Of a stretch of DNA of 64,000 bases, positions 9,185 to 17,379 are shown piece by piece. The stretch is from the NCBI GenBank assembly GCA_049324435.1, contig JBMOOQ010000016.1:1-64000 (forward strand), given 5' to 3'. The stretch comes from Pseudorhodoplanes sp049324435 (GTDB lineage Bacteria > Pseudomonadota > Alphaproteobacteria > Rhizobiales > Xanthobacteraceae). Position 1 is the stretch's first letter. Each line of letters starts with the position of its first letter. Made by a program: the position numbers and the translations under genes. The notes beneath the pieces are model-generated. The model was not told the origin of the DNA and made no database searches. It saw only the letters and a list, made by a program, of their open reading frames with translations.

Positions 9185-9997
9185 ATGTCCGTTTCCGAGT
9201 ATTTCTGGCTCACCCTGCTGCTCAAGGCAGCGCTGACGTCGAGCATCATTGTCACTGCGTCGCTGATCGTCGAACGCGGCGGACCATTTCTCGGCGCGAT
9301 GATAGCGTCACTGCCTACTTCAGTCGGTGCGGCCTATATCGTTATGGCGGTCGAACACTCTCCAGATTTCATTTCGAGATCGGCATTGGGCAGTCTTACG
9401 GCAAATGCGGCCGGCGTCACATTCGCGGCAGTTTATGCGCTCTTGGCGCGGAAATGCTCATTGCTCGTCGGTCTCGGCGGCGCGTTGCTGGTCTGGTTCG
9501 TGTGTGCTCTGGCATTGCGCAGTATCGATTTTACTCTGTGGATGGCCGTTGCGTTGAACCTCGGCGTCGCGGCCTTCGCGATCTGGGCAACCGCCAAAGT
9601 GCGCGCGGCCTCGTTTCCCAAGGCGGCGATCGTACCGCGAGCCTATGACATTCCGTTGCGAGCTGCGGCCGTTTCGGCTTTCGTGATCGTCATTACGACG
9701 CTCAGTCACTCGATCGGCGCCTTCTCCTCGGGCATTTTTGCGGTATTTCCAATTGCGATGTCGAGCTTCATCGTCATCCTGCATAACCGGATCGGCGGGC
9801 CCGCGACATCGAACGTCATCGCACATGCGCAGGTTCCAATGCTGGGTCTGATCCCGGCTTTCCTTGCGGTCTATCTGCTTTCCGTTCCTCTCGGCGAGTG
9901 GTGGGCGTTGTTGATCGCCTTGATGGCGTCGCTGACATGGAATGCGCTGCTATGGACGTGGCGTACACAACTGGCCGCACGGCTGCCGATGGAGTAA
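9185..9997 (+). CDS. Conserved-looking integral membrane protein, unknown function
   Basis: A 270-aa, strongly hydrophobic protein with about eight to nine predicted membrane helices and short loops. A motif-like stretch FLGAMIASLPTSVGAAYIVM follows the first helix, and a similarly spaced GIFAVFPIAMSSFIV lies in the second half. This suggests two repeated halves of an ancient duplication, as seen in small transporters. I do not recognise a named family. It converges with mutS with one base between the stops. A candidate -10 TACAAT lies about 10 bp before the start codon, so a leaderless or short-leader transcript is possible. Confidence 0.7.
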   Translation: MSVSEYFWLTLLLKAALTSSIIVTASLIVERGGPFLGAMIASLPTSVGAAYIVMAVEHSPDFISRSALGSLTANAAGVTFAAVYALLARKCSLLVGLGGALLVWFVCALALRSIDFTLWMAVALNLGVAAFAIWATAKVRAASFPKAAIVPRAYDIPLRAAAVSAFVIVITTLSHSIGAFSSGIFAVFPIAMSSFIVILHNRIGGPATSNVIAHAQVPMLGLIPAFLAVYLLSVPLGEWWALLIALMASLTWNALLWTWRTQLAARLPME

Positions 9998-9998
9998 A

Positions 9999-12791
9999 TC
10001 AGCCTTTGGCGGCGGCCAGCTTCGCTTTCAGGGCATAGAGCGCTTCCATCGCCTCTCGCGGCGACATCTCGTCCGGATGCAGCTCGGCCAATGCTGCGAT
10101 TACTGCATCGAGCGGATCAGGCTGCGTTTTCGCTACCGGCCGCGCGGCCTGGAACAGCGGCAGGTCCTCAAACCCGCGTAACGGCCTGTCCCGGTCATCG
10201 GCTTCGAGTTCGGCCAGCACCACCTTGGCGCGCTCGATCACGCTTGCGGGGAGGCCTGCCAGCTTTGCGACCTGGATGCCATAGGATCTGTCCGCTGCGC
10301 CAGGTACGACCTCGTGCAGGAACACGACCTCACCTTGCCACTCCTTCACACGCATGGTCGCATTATGGATGCGTGGAAGCCGGGCAGCGAGCGCGGTGAG
10401 TTCGTGGAAATGGGTGGCGAACAATGCCCGGCAGCGATTGACGTCGTGCAGATGCTCAACGCTCGCCCATGCGATCGATAGCCCGTCGAATGTCGCAGTG
10501 CCGCGCCCGATCTCGTCCAGAATCACCAGCGACCGTTCGGTGGCCTGATTGAGGATTGCGGCGGTCTCCACCATCTCCACCATGAAGGTCGAGCGCCCGC
10601 GCGCCAGGTCGTCCGCAGCACCGACCCGCGAGAACAGCCGGTCCACGATACCGATCCTCGCACGCTGCGCCGGAACGAAGCTCCCCATTTGTGCGAGGAT
10701 TGCAATCAGCGCATTCTGGCGCAGAAACGTGGACTTGCCCGCCATGTTCGGGCCGGTAAGAAGCCAGATACAGCCCGCCGGATTGTCGCCGGCCTGTCCG
10801 GGTGCAGACAGGTCGCAGTCGTTGGCTATGAACGGATCGCTCAGCGCTTGTTCCACCACCGGATGGCGGCCGCCTTCGACAACGAATGAGAGCGATCGAT
10901 CGATCAGCGGGCGCACATAGTCGCGTTCGACAGCGAGAGCTGCGAGCGCCGTCGCCACGTCGAGCGCCGCCAGCGCCTCGGCCGCCGCCGTGATGTCCGC
11001 GCTCGCGGATTGAATCTGAGCCGCGAGCCTGTCGAAGTGTTCGAGTTCGAGGCCGAGCGCGCGGTCGGCCGCGCTGACGATTTTCGCTTCAAGCTCACCG
11101 AGTTCGGTGGTGGTGAAGCGAATCTGGCCTGCGAGTGTCTGGCGATGAATGAAACGCGCATTGTGCGGTGGGGCCGTAAGCTTGTCGCCGTGCTGCGCCG
11201 TTACCTCGACGAAATAGCCGAGCACATTGTTGTGCCGGATCTTGAGAACGCGGATGCCGGTTTCCTCAACGTAACGCGCCTGCAATTCGGCGATCACCTT
11301 GCGTGAGCGGTCGCGCAGCGCGCGGGTCTCGTCGAGGGCCGGATCAAATCCCTCGCGGATGAACCCCCCGTCGCGCTTGAAAGCCGGAAGTTCGTCCTCC
11401 AGCGCCGCGGTCAACTCGCTGAGAACGTTGGCGGAAGGTCGGCGGAGCGCAGCCGCGATCGCTGCAACCTCATCGGGCAGTCCGCTCAATGTAGATAGCC
11501 GTGCCGAAATTGTCGCTGCCGCTGCAAGGCCGTCGCGGATTGCGGCCAGATCGCGCGGGCCGCCGCGCCCGATCACGAGCCGCGACAGCGCGCGCGCCAG
11601 ATCCGGCGCAGCCTTGAGGCTTGCGCGGATGTCGCCGCGTATCACGGCATCGGAAACGAACAGCGCGACGGCATCGAGCCTGCGCTCGATCGCCTCGACC
11701 TCGGTCAGGGGGGCGGCGAGACGCTGCGCCAGCAATCGCGAACCTGCGGCCGTGACGGTACGGTCGATCGCGGCGAGCAGCGAGCCGCGACGCTCACCGG
11801 ACAAGGTGCGGATCAGCTCGAGATTGGCGCGCGTTGCGGCATCGATTGAAAGCGCAGCGCCCGCGGTCTCTCTTAAAGGCGGCGAAAGTGGCGGGCGCTT
11901 GCCAAATTGCGTGCGCTCGACATAGGTCACGCAAGCTGCGGCCGCAGTCAGTTCGAGCCGCGACAGCGGTCCGAAACTCTCGGTGGTCGCGACCTTGAAA
12001 TAATCGGACAGCCTGCGCTCGGCAGTCGCCCCGTCGAATACATCGCGCGTCAGCGGGATCACATGGTTGAATGACCGCAAGAGCGGGGCGATCTCTGAAT
12101 CGGCATGAAGCGCATCGGGCACGATGATCTCGCCCGGCTCGATGCGCGCGATCTCGGCTGAAAGTTGCCCGGCCGCGCATTCGGTAACGTGGAACTCGCC
12201 GGTCGAAATGTCGATCCAGGCCAGCGCGAAGCGGCCGTGATCTTCCGTTGTCGACGTGCGGGCACGCGCCAGCGCCAGGAGATAATTGTTGCGGCGGGCA
12301 TCGAGCAGCGAATCCTCAGTGAGCGTGCCTGGCGTGACAAGGCGCACTACCCCGCGCTGAACCACGCTCTTGCCGCCGCGCTTCTTGGCTTCCGCCGGAT
12401 CTTCCAGCTGTTCGCAGACTGCGACTCGATGGCCGAGCGCGATCAGCTTGTGCAGATATTCGTCGGAGCGCTCGACCGGAACGCCGCACATTGGGATGTC
12501 GTTGCCCAGGTGCTTGCCGCGCTTGGTTAGGACGATGCCCAGTGCGCGTGATGCAATCTCTGCATCCTCGAAGAACAATTCGTAGAAATCGCCCATCCGG
12601 TAGAACAGGAGGCAATCCGGATTTGCGGCCTTGATCTCGATGAATTGTTCCATCATCGGTGTCACGCGCGCGGCATCGTCGCCTGCTCTCGGCGGGACGC
12701 GTGCGGAGCCGTCCCCGGCTCGCTGTGGCAAACGGCCGTTATCTCCGCGCTTGAGAGGAGGGTGGGGGATCTCTGCATCCATCGGGCGCAA
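9999..12791 (-). CDS. mutS: DNA mismatch repair ATPase MutS
   Basis: Recognises mismatches and small loops in DNA and recruits MutL. The 930-aa protein has the mismatch-reading motif GDFYELF with the wedge residues F69 and E71, then connector, lever and clamp regions. The Walker A motif GPNMAGKST and the Walker B region ILDEIGRGT follow. The family-conserved sequence begins at MMEQF (residues 46-50). Residues 8-42 look like translated repeat DNA rather than MutS sequence. An internal start at M46 or M47 is possible, but the frame is open and an upstream ATG is at 12791. It converges with the membrane protein gene. Confidence 0.95.
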   Translation of the reverse strand: MRPMDAEIPHPPLKRGDNGRLPQRAGDGSARVPPRAGDDAARVTPMMEQFIEIKAANPDCLLFYRMGDFYELFFEDAEIASRALGIVLTKRGKHLGNDIPMCGVPVERSDEYLHKLIALGHRVAVCEQLEDPAEAKKRGGKSVVQRGVVRLVTPGTLTEDSLLDARRNNYLLALARARTSTTEDHGRFALAWIDISTGEFHVTECAAGQLSAEIARIEPGEIIVPDALHADSEIAPLLRSFNHVIPLTRDVFDGATAERRLSDYFKVATTESFGPLSRLELTAAAACVTYVERTQFGKRPPLSPPLRETAGAALSIDAATRANLELIRTLSGERRGSLLAAIDRTVTAAGSRLLAQRLAAPLTEVEAIERRLDAVALFVSDAVIRGDIRASLKAAPDLARALSRLVIGRGGPRDLAAIRDGLAAAATISARLSTLSGLPDEVAAIAAALRRPSANVLSELTAALEDELPAFKRDGGFIREGFDPALDETRALRDRSRKVIAELQARYVEETGIRVLKIRHNNVLGYFVEVTAQHGDKLTAPPHNARFIHRQTLAGQIRFTTTELGELEAKIVSAADRALGLELEHFDRLAAQIQSASADITAAAEALAALDVATALAALAVERDYVRPLIDRSLSFVVEGGRHPVVEQALSDPFIANDCDLSAPGQAGDNPAGCIWLLTGPNMAGKSTFLRQNALIAILAQMGSFVPAQRARIGIVDRLFSRVGAADDLARGRSTFMVEMVETAAILNQATERSLVILDEIGRGTATFDGLSIAWASVEHLHDVNRCRALFATHFHELTALAARLPRIHNATMRVKEWQGEVVFLHEVVPGAADRSYGIQVAKLAGLPASVIERAKVVLAELEADDRDRPLRGFEDLPLFQAARPVAKTQPDPLDAVIAALAELHPDEMSPREAMEALYALKAKLAAAKG
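12666..12770. repeat. Palindrome-rich insert within 5' end of mutS
   Basis: This segment encodes residues 8-42 of the MutS reading frame and has no counterpart in the conserved MutS N terminus. It contains an inverted repeat pairing GGGACG with CGTCCC and other GC-rich arms. It begins just after IPHPP and ends just before ARVTP, which look like the original N-terminal sequence. An in-frame interspersed palindromic element is the simplest reading, but no second copy was found in this window. Confidence 0.5.
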
Positions 12792-12810
12792 GCTAGCAAA
12801 CCACTCCCGG

Positions 12811-12840
12811 AAAAAGAAATCGCCGGGGCAAGCCCCGGCG
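12811..12840 (-). terminator. Terminator of the amidohydrolase operon, GC palindrome
   Basis: A hairpin with core CCGGGGCAAGCCCCGG (12823-12838) and stem ends at 12821-12840. On the minus strand it is followed by ATTTCTTTTT. It lies 66 bp after the amidohydrolase stop. The same 16-bp core recurs at 48651-48666, so this may be a repeat element used as a terminator. Confidence 0.7.
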
Positions 12841-12906
12841 AGTCTTCAACAGCGCAGCTTCTGACGGCTGCCTCTGGTCCCGGTGTTGCCGCGCCTGGCC
12901 CGGCAA

Positions 12907-13923
12907 TCAGACGAATTTCTGCCCGGTGATCCGTTCCAGATTCTTGTAATAGACCTTGTCCAGGTCTTCCTTTGGCAGGCCGTATTCATCGAGAATCCGC
13001 AGCGTCTCCCGGATATACATCGTGCCTTTTTCCGGATCGAACGGGCAATCGGAGGCGAATACGACCTTGTCGAGGTCAAAGAAGCCAAAGCCAATCTTCA
13101 TCGCACCTTCCGAGGTGAAGGTCGCGGTGTCGGGATAGAAATTGTGTTTGAAGTAGTCGAGCGGACGCTTCTTCAGGCTCTTCAGCAGCGCGCGGTAATC
13201 CTCATCCGATGTGCGTGACCCGAGCTGATCCCAGCCCGGACCAATACGGCCTTCCAGGGTCGGCACGATCGAGCCGAAATGGTGCACGATGACTTTCAGG
13301 TTCGGCATGTCGTCAAGAATCTTGGAAAACACGAGACGAGCCATCATCGCGGCGGTCTCGTAGGCCCACCCGAACGTCCACCAGATTTCGTACAAAGACT
13401 TCTTCTCGTCGAGATAGTCAGGGAAGTTGGCTGCGCGGGCTGGATGCACCCAGATCGGCTTGTCGAGCTTCTCCATCGCTGCGAAGAACGGACGAAACTC
13501 GGGACGGTCGAGCGGCTTGCCGTTAACATTGGTGAAGATCTGCGTGCCACAGGCACCAAGCTCCTTGATCGCGCGGGTGGTCTCGGCGACGCCGGCGTCA
13601 TCGGCGGTCAGGGGTGTCTGCGCGATGAAGCCGCAGAATTCGTCGGGATATTTCTGGCACAGCTCGGCCAGACCGTCGTTGCCGATCTTCGCGTATTCGA
13701 CGGCCAGCTTCGGATCGCCCTTGGCAAGCGCCTCCAGGGTCGGCGCAGGCAGCGAAAGAACCTGCTTGTAGTCCTTGAATGAGCCCACGATCTTCCGGCG
13801 CAGTTCGATATCGTTGATCGCCGGAATTTCGGAGACGCGCTTGCCGATATCGGGCAGGCCGCTGGCCAGCAGCTTCTCATAATATTTCGGCGGGAAGAAA
13901 TGGTTGAAGGCGTCGATACGCAT
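12907..13923 (-). CDS. ACMSD-like amidohydrolase (possible decarboxylase/hydratase)
   Basis: TIM-barrel metal-dependent hydrolase/decarboxylase of the amidohydrolase-2 family, 338 aa from the start at 13923 (a GAGGG lies about 12 bp upstream). Relatives decarboxylate or hydrate aromatic-ring cleavage or phenolic acids. Metal-ligand candidates visible are H8, the histidine in IWVHPAR, the pair in VHHFGS, and the aspartate in FASDCPFD. The usual N-terminal HxH motif is instead D-A-F-N-H (residues 4-8), so the first histidine is Phe6. The gene follows the ThDP enzyme by 37 bp and is probably co-transcribed with it and iorAB. The substrate is unknown. Confidence 0.75.
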   Translation of the reverse strand: MRIDAFNHFFPPKYYEKLLASGLPDIGKRVSEIPAINDIELRRKIVGSFKDYKQVLSLPAPTLEALAKGDPKLAVEYAKIGNDGLAELCQKYPDEFCGFIAQTPLTADDAGVAETTRAIKELGACGTQIFTNVNGKPLDRPEFRPFFAAMEKLDKPIWVHPARAANFPDYLDEKKSLYEIWWTFGWAYETAAMMARLVFSKILDDMPNLKVIVHHFGSIVPTLEGRIGPGWDQLGSRTSDEDYRALLKSLKKRPLDYFKHNFYPDTATFTSEGAMKIGFGFFDLDKVVFASDCPFDPEKGTMYIRETLRILDEYGLPKEDLDKVYYKNLERITGQKFV

Positions 13924-13960
13924 GCGGTGAGGACCCTCGGTTAGCGTTCTTGCGAAGAGA

Positions 13961-15673
13961 TCAGTAAGGCGTGATGACGTTGAGGAGCACCTGCCTGCCG
14001 CCGCGAACCGCATCGAGCGCGCGCTGCAGCGCTGCCGGCACATCCTCGGGGCGCTCGACGCGCTCGCCGTGACCGCCCTGGGCCGTCACAAACTCGTCGA
14101 AAGGCGGGGACGGATCGAGATCGGCGAGGAAACGGCCATCGGTTTCGCCGGCTACGCCGTCTTTGAACATCGACAGCGTCGCCCGCCGGACCGCGCCGTA
14201 TCGGCTGTTATTGAACACGATCGACAGGATCGGCAGGTTGAATTTCTGCTGCACCCAGTGACTGACCGTCGGGTTGCCGAACATGTAGCTGCCGTCGCCA
14301 AGCGTGGCTACAACCAGCTTCTCGGGTGCCGCCAGCTTTGCGCCAATAGCGGCACCGAGGCCCCAGCCAAGACCGCCCGCCGGCCCGAGCGAATAGAACG
14401 TGTCCGGCTTTTCCCGCGGACAATGGTCGAGCGACAACGGATATTCGTTGAAGATCACGGCGTCGGTGCCGAAGGCTTCGCCGATACAGTGGCTGAGATA
14501 ATGAGGCGTGATCCTGTCAGCTGCACCGCGCAACTCCTTTGCCGCCTTTTCCGCACGGGCCTTGCGGCGCTCGGCGGCCTGCTTGCGGCGTGCCTCGATT
14601 GCCGGCGTCATGGCAGCACGATGCTTTTCCAGTGCCGCGTGCAACGCCTCGAACACATCCGCCGAGCGCGCCACCAGCGACAGGTCGCTTGGGAAGCTGC
14701 GCATCGGATAACGTTGATAGACCGGGTCCTCGCCGACATGCGCAACCTTGCATCCGGTCTTCATCTTGTCGAAATGCGGATACCACGGCACATCGCATTC
14801 GGCGTTGATGATGAGATCGGCTTCCGGCACCAGCGGTCCGGAATCGTATCCGGCATGCATTGGATGACTGGACGGCAGCGTCACCACACGCGGGTTATGG
14901 TTGACCACGGGCAGTGCGTAGGCTTCAGCGAGTTTGGACAATGCCGCGACCGCGCGCGGGTCTCCGTCGGACGAGGTGATAATCAGTGGCGATTGCGATT
15001 TGGCGATCCAGTCAGCCAGTGTCGCGACCGCTTCGGGGTCGGGCTTCCCGAGAGCGGGCAATTGCCGGGGTGCGGATGACAGCGTATCCGGCACCGGCGC
15101 CGACAGCGGCTCGCGCGGCAGCACCAGATAGACCGGCCCGCGCGGGCTCGTCATGGCGATTTCGTGGGCGCGGGCCGCCACGTCGGCGGCCTGCTCCGGC
15201 ACCTTCATTTCGTAGTCCCACTTCACCAATTCGCGAAGCATGCCGGCCTGGTCGAACATTTCCTGCGCCCAGTGGATCGAGCGGCTGCGCGAACCGAAGC
15301 TGCCTTTTTCGGTGAAGGGGGTGCGTCCGGCAGCGAGGATCAGCGGGACGCGGTCCCGCGCCGCGTTTGTGATGTTGTTGATGGTATTGCCGGTGCCGAC
15401 GTTGACGTGGACCATGACGGCCTGCGGCCGGCCGGCCATGAGATATGCGCCATGAGCCATGGCGACGGCGAGGTTTTCGTGCGGCACCAGAACGGGCTGC
15501 GGCAGCTTCGCGTTGCTGCCCTGCGCCCGCGTGAACGCTTCGACGATCGGCGGGAAGTCGGTACCTGGATTACAGAAAAAATAATCGACGCCGTGTTCTG
15601 CCAGCGTTTTCAGGAATATTTCGGCCGCAAGCGGCGACTGCTTCTTATCCTTTTCGCCAGCCGGCCCTGACAT
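13961..15673 (-). CDS. ThDP-dependent decarboxylase/lyase, acetolactate synthase-like
   Basis: A 570-aa thiamine-diphosphate enzyme with the usual three-domain order: N-terminal pyrimidine-binding domain (the catalytic-Glu area is near PVLVPHENLAVAMAHGAY), a central domain, and a C-terminal pyrophosphate-binding domain with GDGSYMFGNPTVS and a following NN. I chose the start at 15673 because GAGGAA lies just upstream; the frame extends to 15790 but that part is not family-like. The family includes acetolactate synthases, benzoylformate and arylpyruvate decarboxylases; sequence alone does not decide. Its position between iorAB and an aromatic-acid-type amidohydrolase suggests aryl-pyruvate or aryl-glyoxylate chemistry (inference). 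Confidence 0.75.
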   Translation of the reverse strand: MSGPAGEKDKKQSPLAAEIFLKTLAEHGVDYFFCNPGTDFPPIVEAFTRAQGSNAKLPQPVLVPHENLAVAMAHGAYLMAGRPQAVMVHVNVGTGNTINNITNAARDRVPLILAAGRTPFTEKGSFGSRSRSIHWAQEMFDQAGMLRELVKWDYEMKVPEQAADVAARAHEIAMTSPRGPVYLVLPREPLSAPVPDTLSSAPRQLPALGKPDPEAVATLADWIAKSQSPLIITSSDGDPRAVAALSKLAEAYALPVVNHNPRVVTLPSSHPMHAGYDSGPLVPEADLIINAECDVPWYPHFDKMKTGCKVAHVGEDPVYQRYPMRSFPSDLSLVARSADVFEALHAALEKHRAAMTPAIEARRKQAAERRKARAEKAAKELRGAADRITPHYLSHCIGEAFGTDAVIFNEYPLSLDHCPREKPDTFYSLGPAGGLGWGLGAAIGAKLAAPEKLVVATLGDGSYMFGNPTVSHWVQQKFNLPILSIVFNNSRYGAVRRATLSMFKDGVAGETDGRFLADLDPSPPFDEFVTAQGGHGERVERPEDVPAALQRALDAVRGGRQVLLNVITPY

Positions 15674-15834
15674 ACGTTTCCTCGCCGTTATTTTTGCAGT
15701 GTCGGCCGCCTCGGTCCTTCGAGCCGCGCCTTGGGCGCATCCTTCGGATGACGGCGGAGTTTCCTGTCCGCTGAACGGAGGCGAACGCATAGCCGAGGCT
15801 CCGCGGCGTTACAATGCCGGAAGACGAAGGGGAG

Positions 15835-17379
15835 CTATTCCGCAGCGATGCGGAATGACAAGCGGGCGTCGAATTCGTCCAGGCACTTCGCGAGCGAGTT
15901 GCCCTCCGGGTCCAGAAGGGCCGCCGTGCGCGCGCTGGCGATGCCGTCGATCGCGTCCTGCACCGGAATCTGGCCCTGCAGGGCCGGCCGGATCAGGCGG
16001 GCTTCGATGGTCTGAAAGTTCTGTGTCCCGCGCTTGTGGGTGGAACCATAGCCCTTGATGAGCCGTGCGCATTCCGCAATTTCGAGTCCAAGCGCCGGCG
16101 AGAGCCGCGCGGCCTGCAGGATCATGCCGAGCCAGGCTTCGATCTGCGCCTGCTCCTCGACATAGCGATACATGAAGCGGCGCAGCGGCCGCAGCTTCGC
16201 GAGCAACCAGAAGCGCAGATACCCATTGACAGACGTGGTCTTCACGTACATGCCGACATGCACTTTTTCGAGCCAGCCGCGCTTATCGGCATAGGCGATG
16301 ATGCGCCGAGCCAGCGCAGGTGGCAGTACCTGGCACATCTCCTCGATGCCGGGCTTCAGAAATTCGGTGACAGTATAGGGTTCGTCAGGCTTGGCGCTGA
16401 GCTCCTGCGCGATGCGCTGCATGCGGGCGGGATCGATCTTGGCCTGCGCAACGCGGATTAGGTCTTCAAACGACATGCGTACCGCGAGATGACGCGCGGT
16501 CTCACGCAGCAGCTTGCCGTCGCTGTGCAGTTGAGCCTCAATGTCGCGCACTGGCGCGAGCCTATCGAGGAACAGCCGCGCGTAATTGTCGTCCTGGAAG
16601 CGCGCAAGGCGCCGGACGCCCTCGATCAGCACCTCCTGCGCCGATTGCGGCATTGTCTCGCGGATCTCGCGTTCCAGCGTGGCGAGATCGTTGCGCGGCT
16701 TCTCGCGGCGCTTGTCCTCGGCCGTACGGCGGAAAGTGACAGTTTCGGTCTGCGCGGCGGTGAGGCCGGCGCGGAAGCCACGCAGATTTGCCTCCGCGGC
16801 CTTGCCTTCGGCGCGGATTGCCCGCTCGAACGCTTCGACCGGAATCGGCAGCTTGCCGCAGCCCGCGATCGCGCCGAGCATCACCGCATTGATCATGGCG
16901 CCGGATTCCTTTGCGACCGACTCCATGTCGAACAGAATGCGCGCCTTGGAATTCTTCTCCGCAGCGTCGAGCAGCCGCGCGTCGTCGAACCGGCCGTCGC
17001 CCATCGCCATCTTCTCGTTGATCACATAGAAGCGGCTGGTTGACGAAATCAGCAACGTGCGGTCCGGTGTGCAGAAGCCGTTCGCAATACAGCGTCCGGC
17101 CTCCATGAATTCGGACGAGACCAGCACATCGATGTCGCCGATGCCGGGCGCAAGGGCCAGCACCGGACGCCGCGTGCCAAGCTCGCGCCAGGGCGTCGGA
17201 TAAATTTCGATATAATAGGTTGTGCCGCCTGTCCGCTGCGCGACTCCCGGGATCGAGGTCGATTGCGCCGGCAGGTTGAGCTCGGCCGCAGCCGTCATGA
17301 TCCAGTTGGTCAAAACGCCACCGCCTTCGCCGCCGAGCGCGGCGATCAACATGGTGACCGGGCGCTGCTGCGTGCTCAT
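15835..17379 (-). CDS. iorB: Indolepyruvate oxidoreductase beta subunit (long form)
   Basis: Second subunit of the 2-oxoacid:acceptor oxidoreductase that converts aryl-pyruvates and CoA to aryl-acetyl-CoA and CO2. The first ~210 residues are the gamma-type oxidoreductase domain, starting with LIAALGGEGGGVLTNWI and containing GVAQRTGG. The remaining ~300 residues are the bacterial C-terminal extension found in long IorB forms, so 514 aa is normal for this type. The start overlaps the iorA stop by 4 bp, giving translational coupling. About 160 bp separate it from the ThDP enzyme, partly filled with repeat-like sequence. Confidence 0.88.
   Translation of the reverse strand: MSTQQRPVTMLIAALGGEGGGVLTNWIMTAAAELNLPAQSTSIPGVAQRTGGTTYYIEIYPTPWRELGTRRPVLALAPGIGDIDVLVSSEFMEAGRCIANGFCTPDRTLLISSTSRFYVINEKMAMGDGRFDDARLLDAAEKNSKARILFDMESVAKESGAMINAVMLGAIAGCGKLPIPVEAFERAIRAEGKAAEANLRGFRAGLTAAQTETVTFRRTAEDKRREKPRNDLATLEREIRETMPQSAQEVLIEGVRRLARFQDDNYARLFLDRLAPVRDIEAQLHSDGKLLRETARHLAVRMSFEDLIRVAQAKIDPARMQRIAQELSAKPDEPYTVTEFLKPGIEEMCQVLPPALARRIIAYADKRGWLEKVHVGMYVKTTSVNGYLRFWLLAKLRPLRRFMYRYVEEQAQIEAWLGMILQAARLSPALGLEIAECARLIKGYGSTHKRGTQNFQTIEARLIRPALQGQIPVQDAIDGIASARTAALLDPEGNSLAKCLDEFDARLSFRIAAE

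Noticed and set aside
13961..15673. ThDP enzyme as the biosynthetic acetolactate synthase (ilvB)
   Set aside because: No ilvN/ilvC neighbour, and it sits with iorAB and an amidohydrolase; family resemblance alone does not support ilvB.
15700..15834. Possible interspersed repeat (CCTTCGAG ... CTTCGGATGACGG) in the iorB-ThDP gap
   Set aside because: It resembles common alphaproteobacterial repeats from memory, but I find no second copy in the window and pairing is weak.
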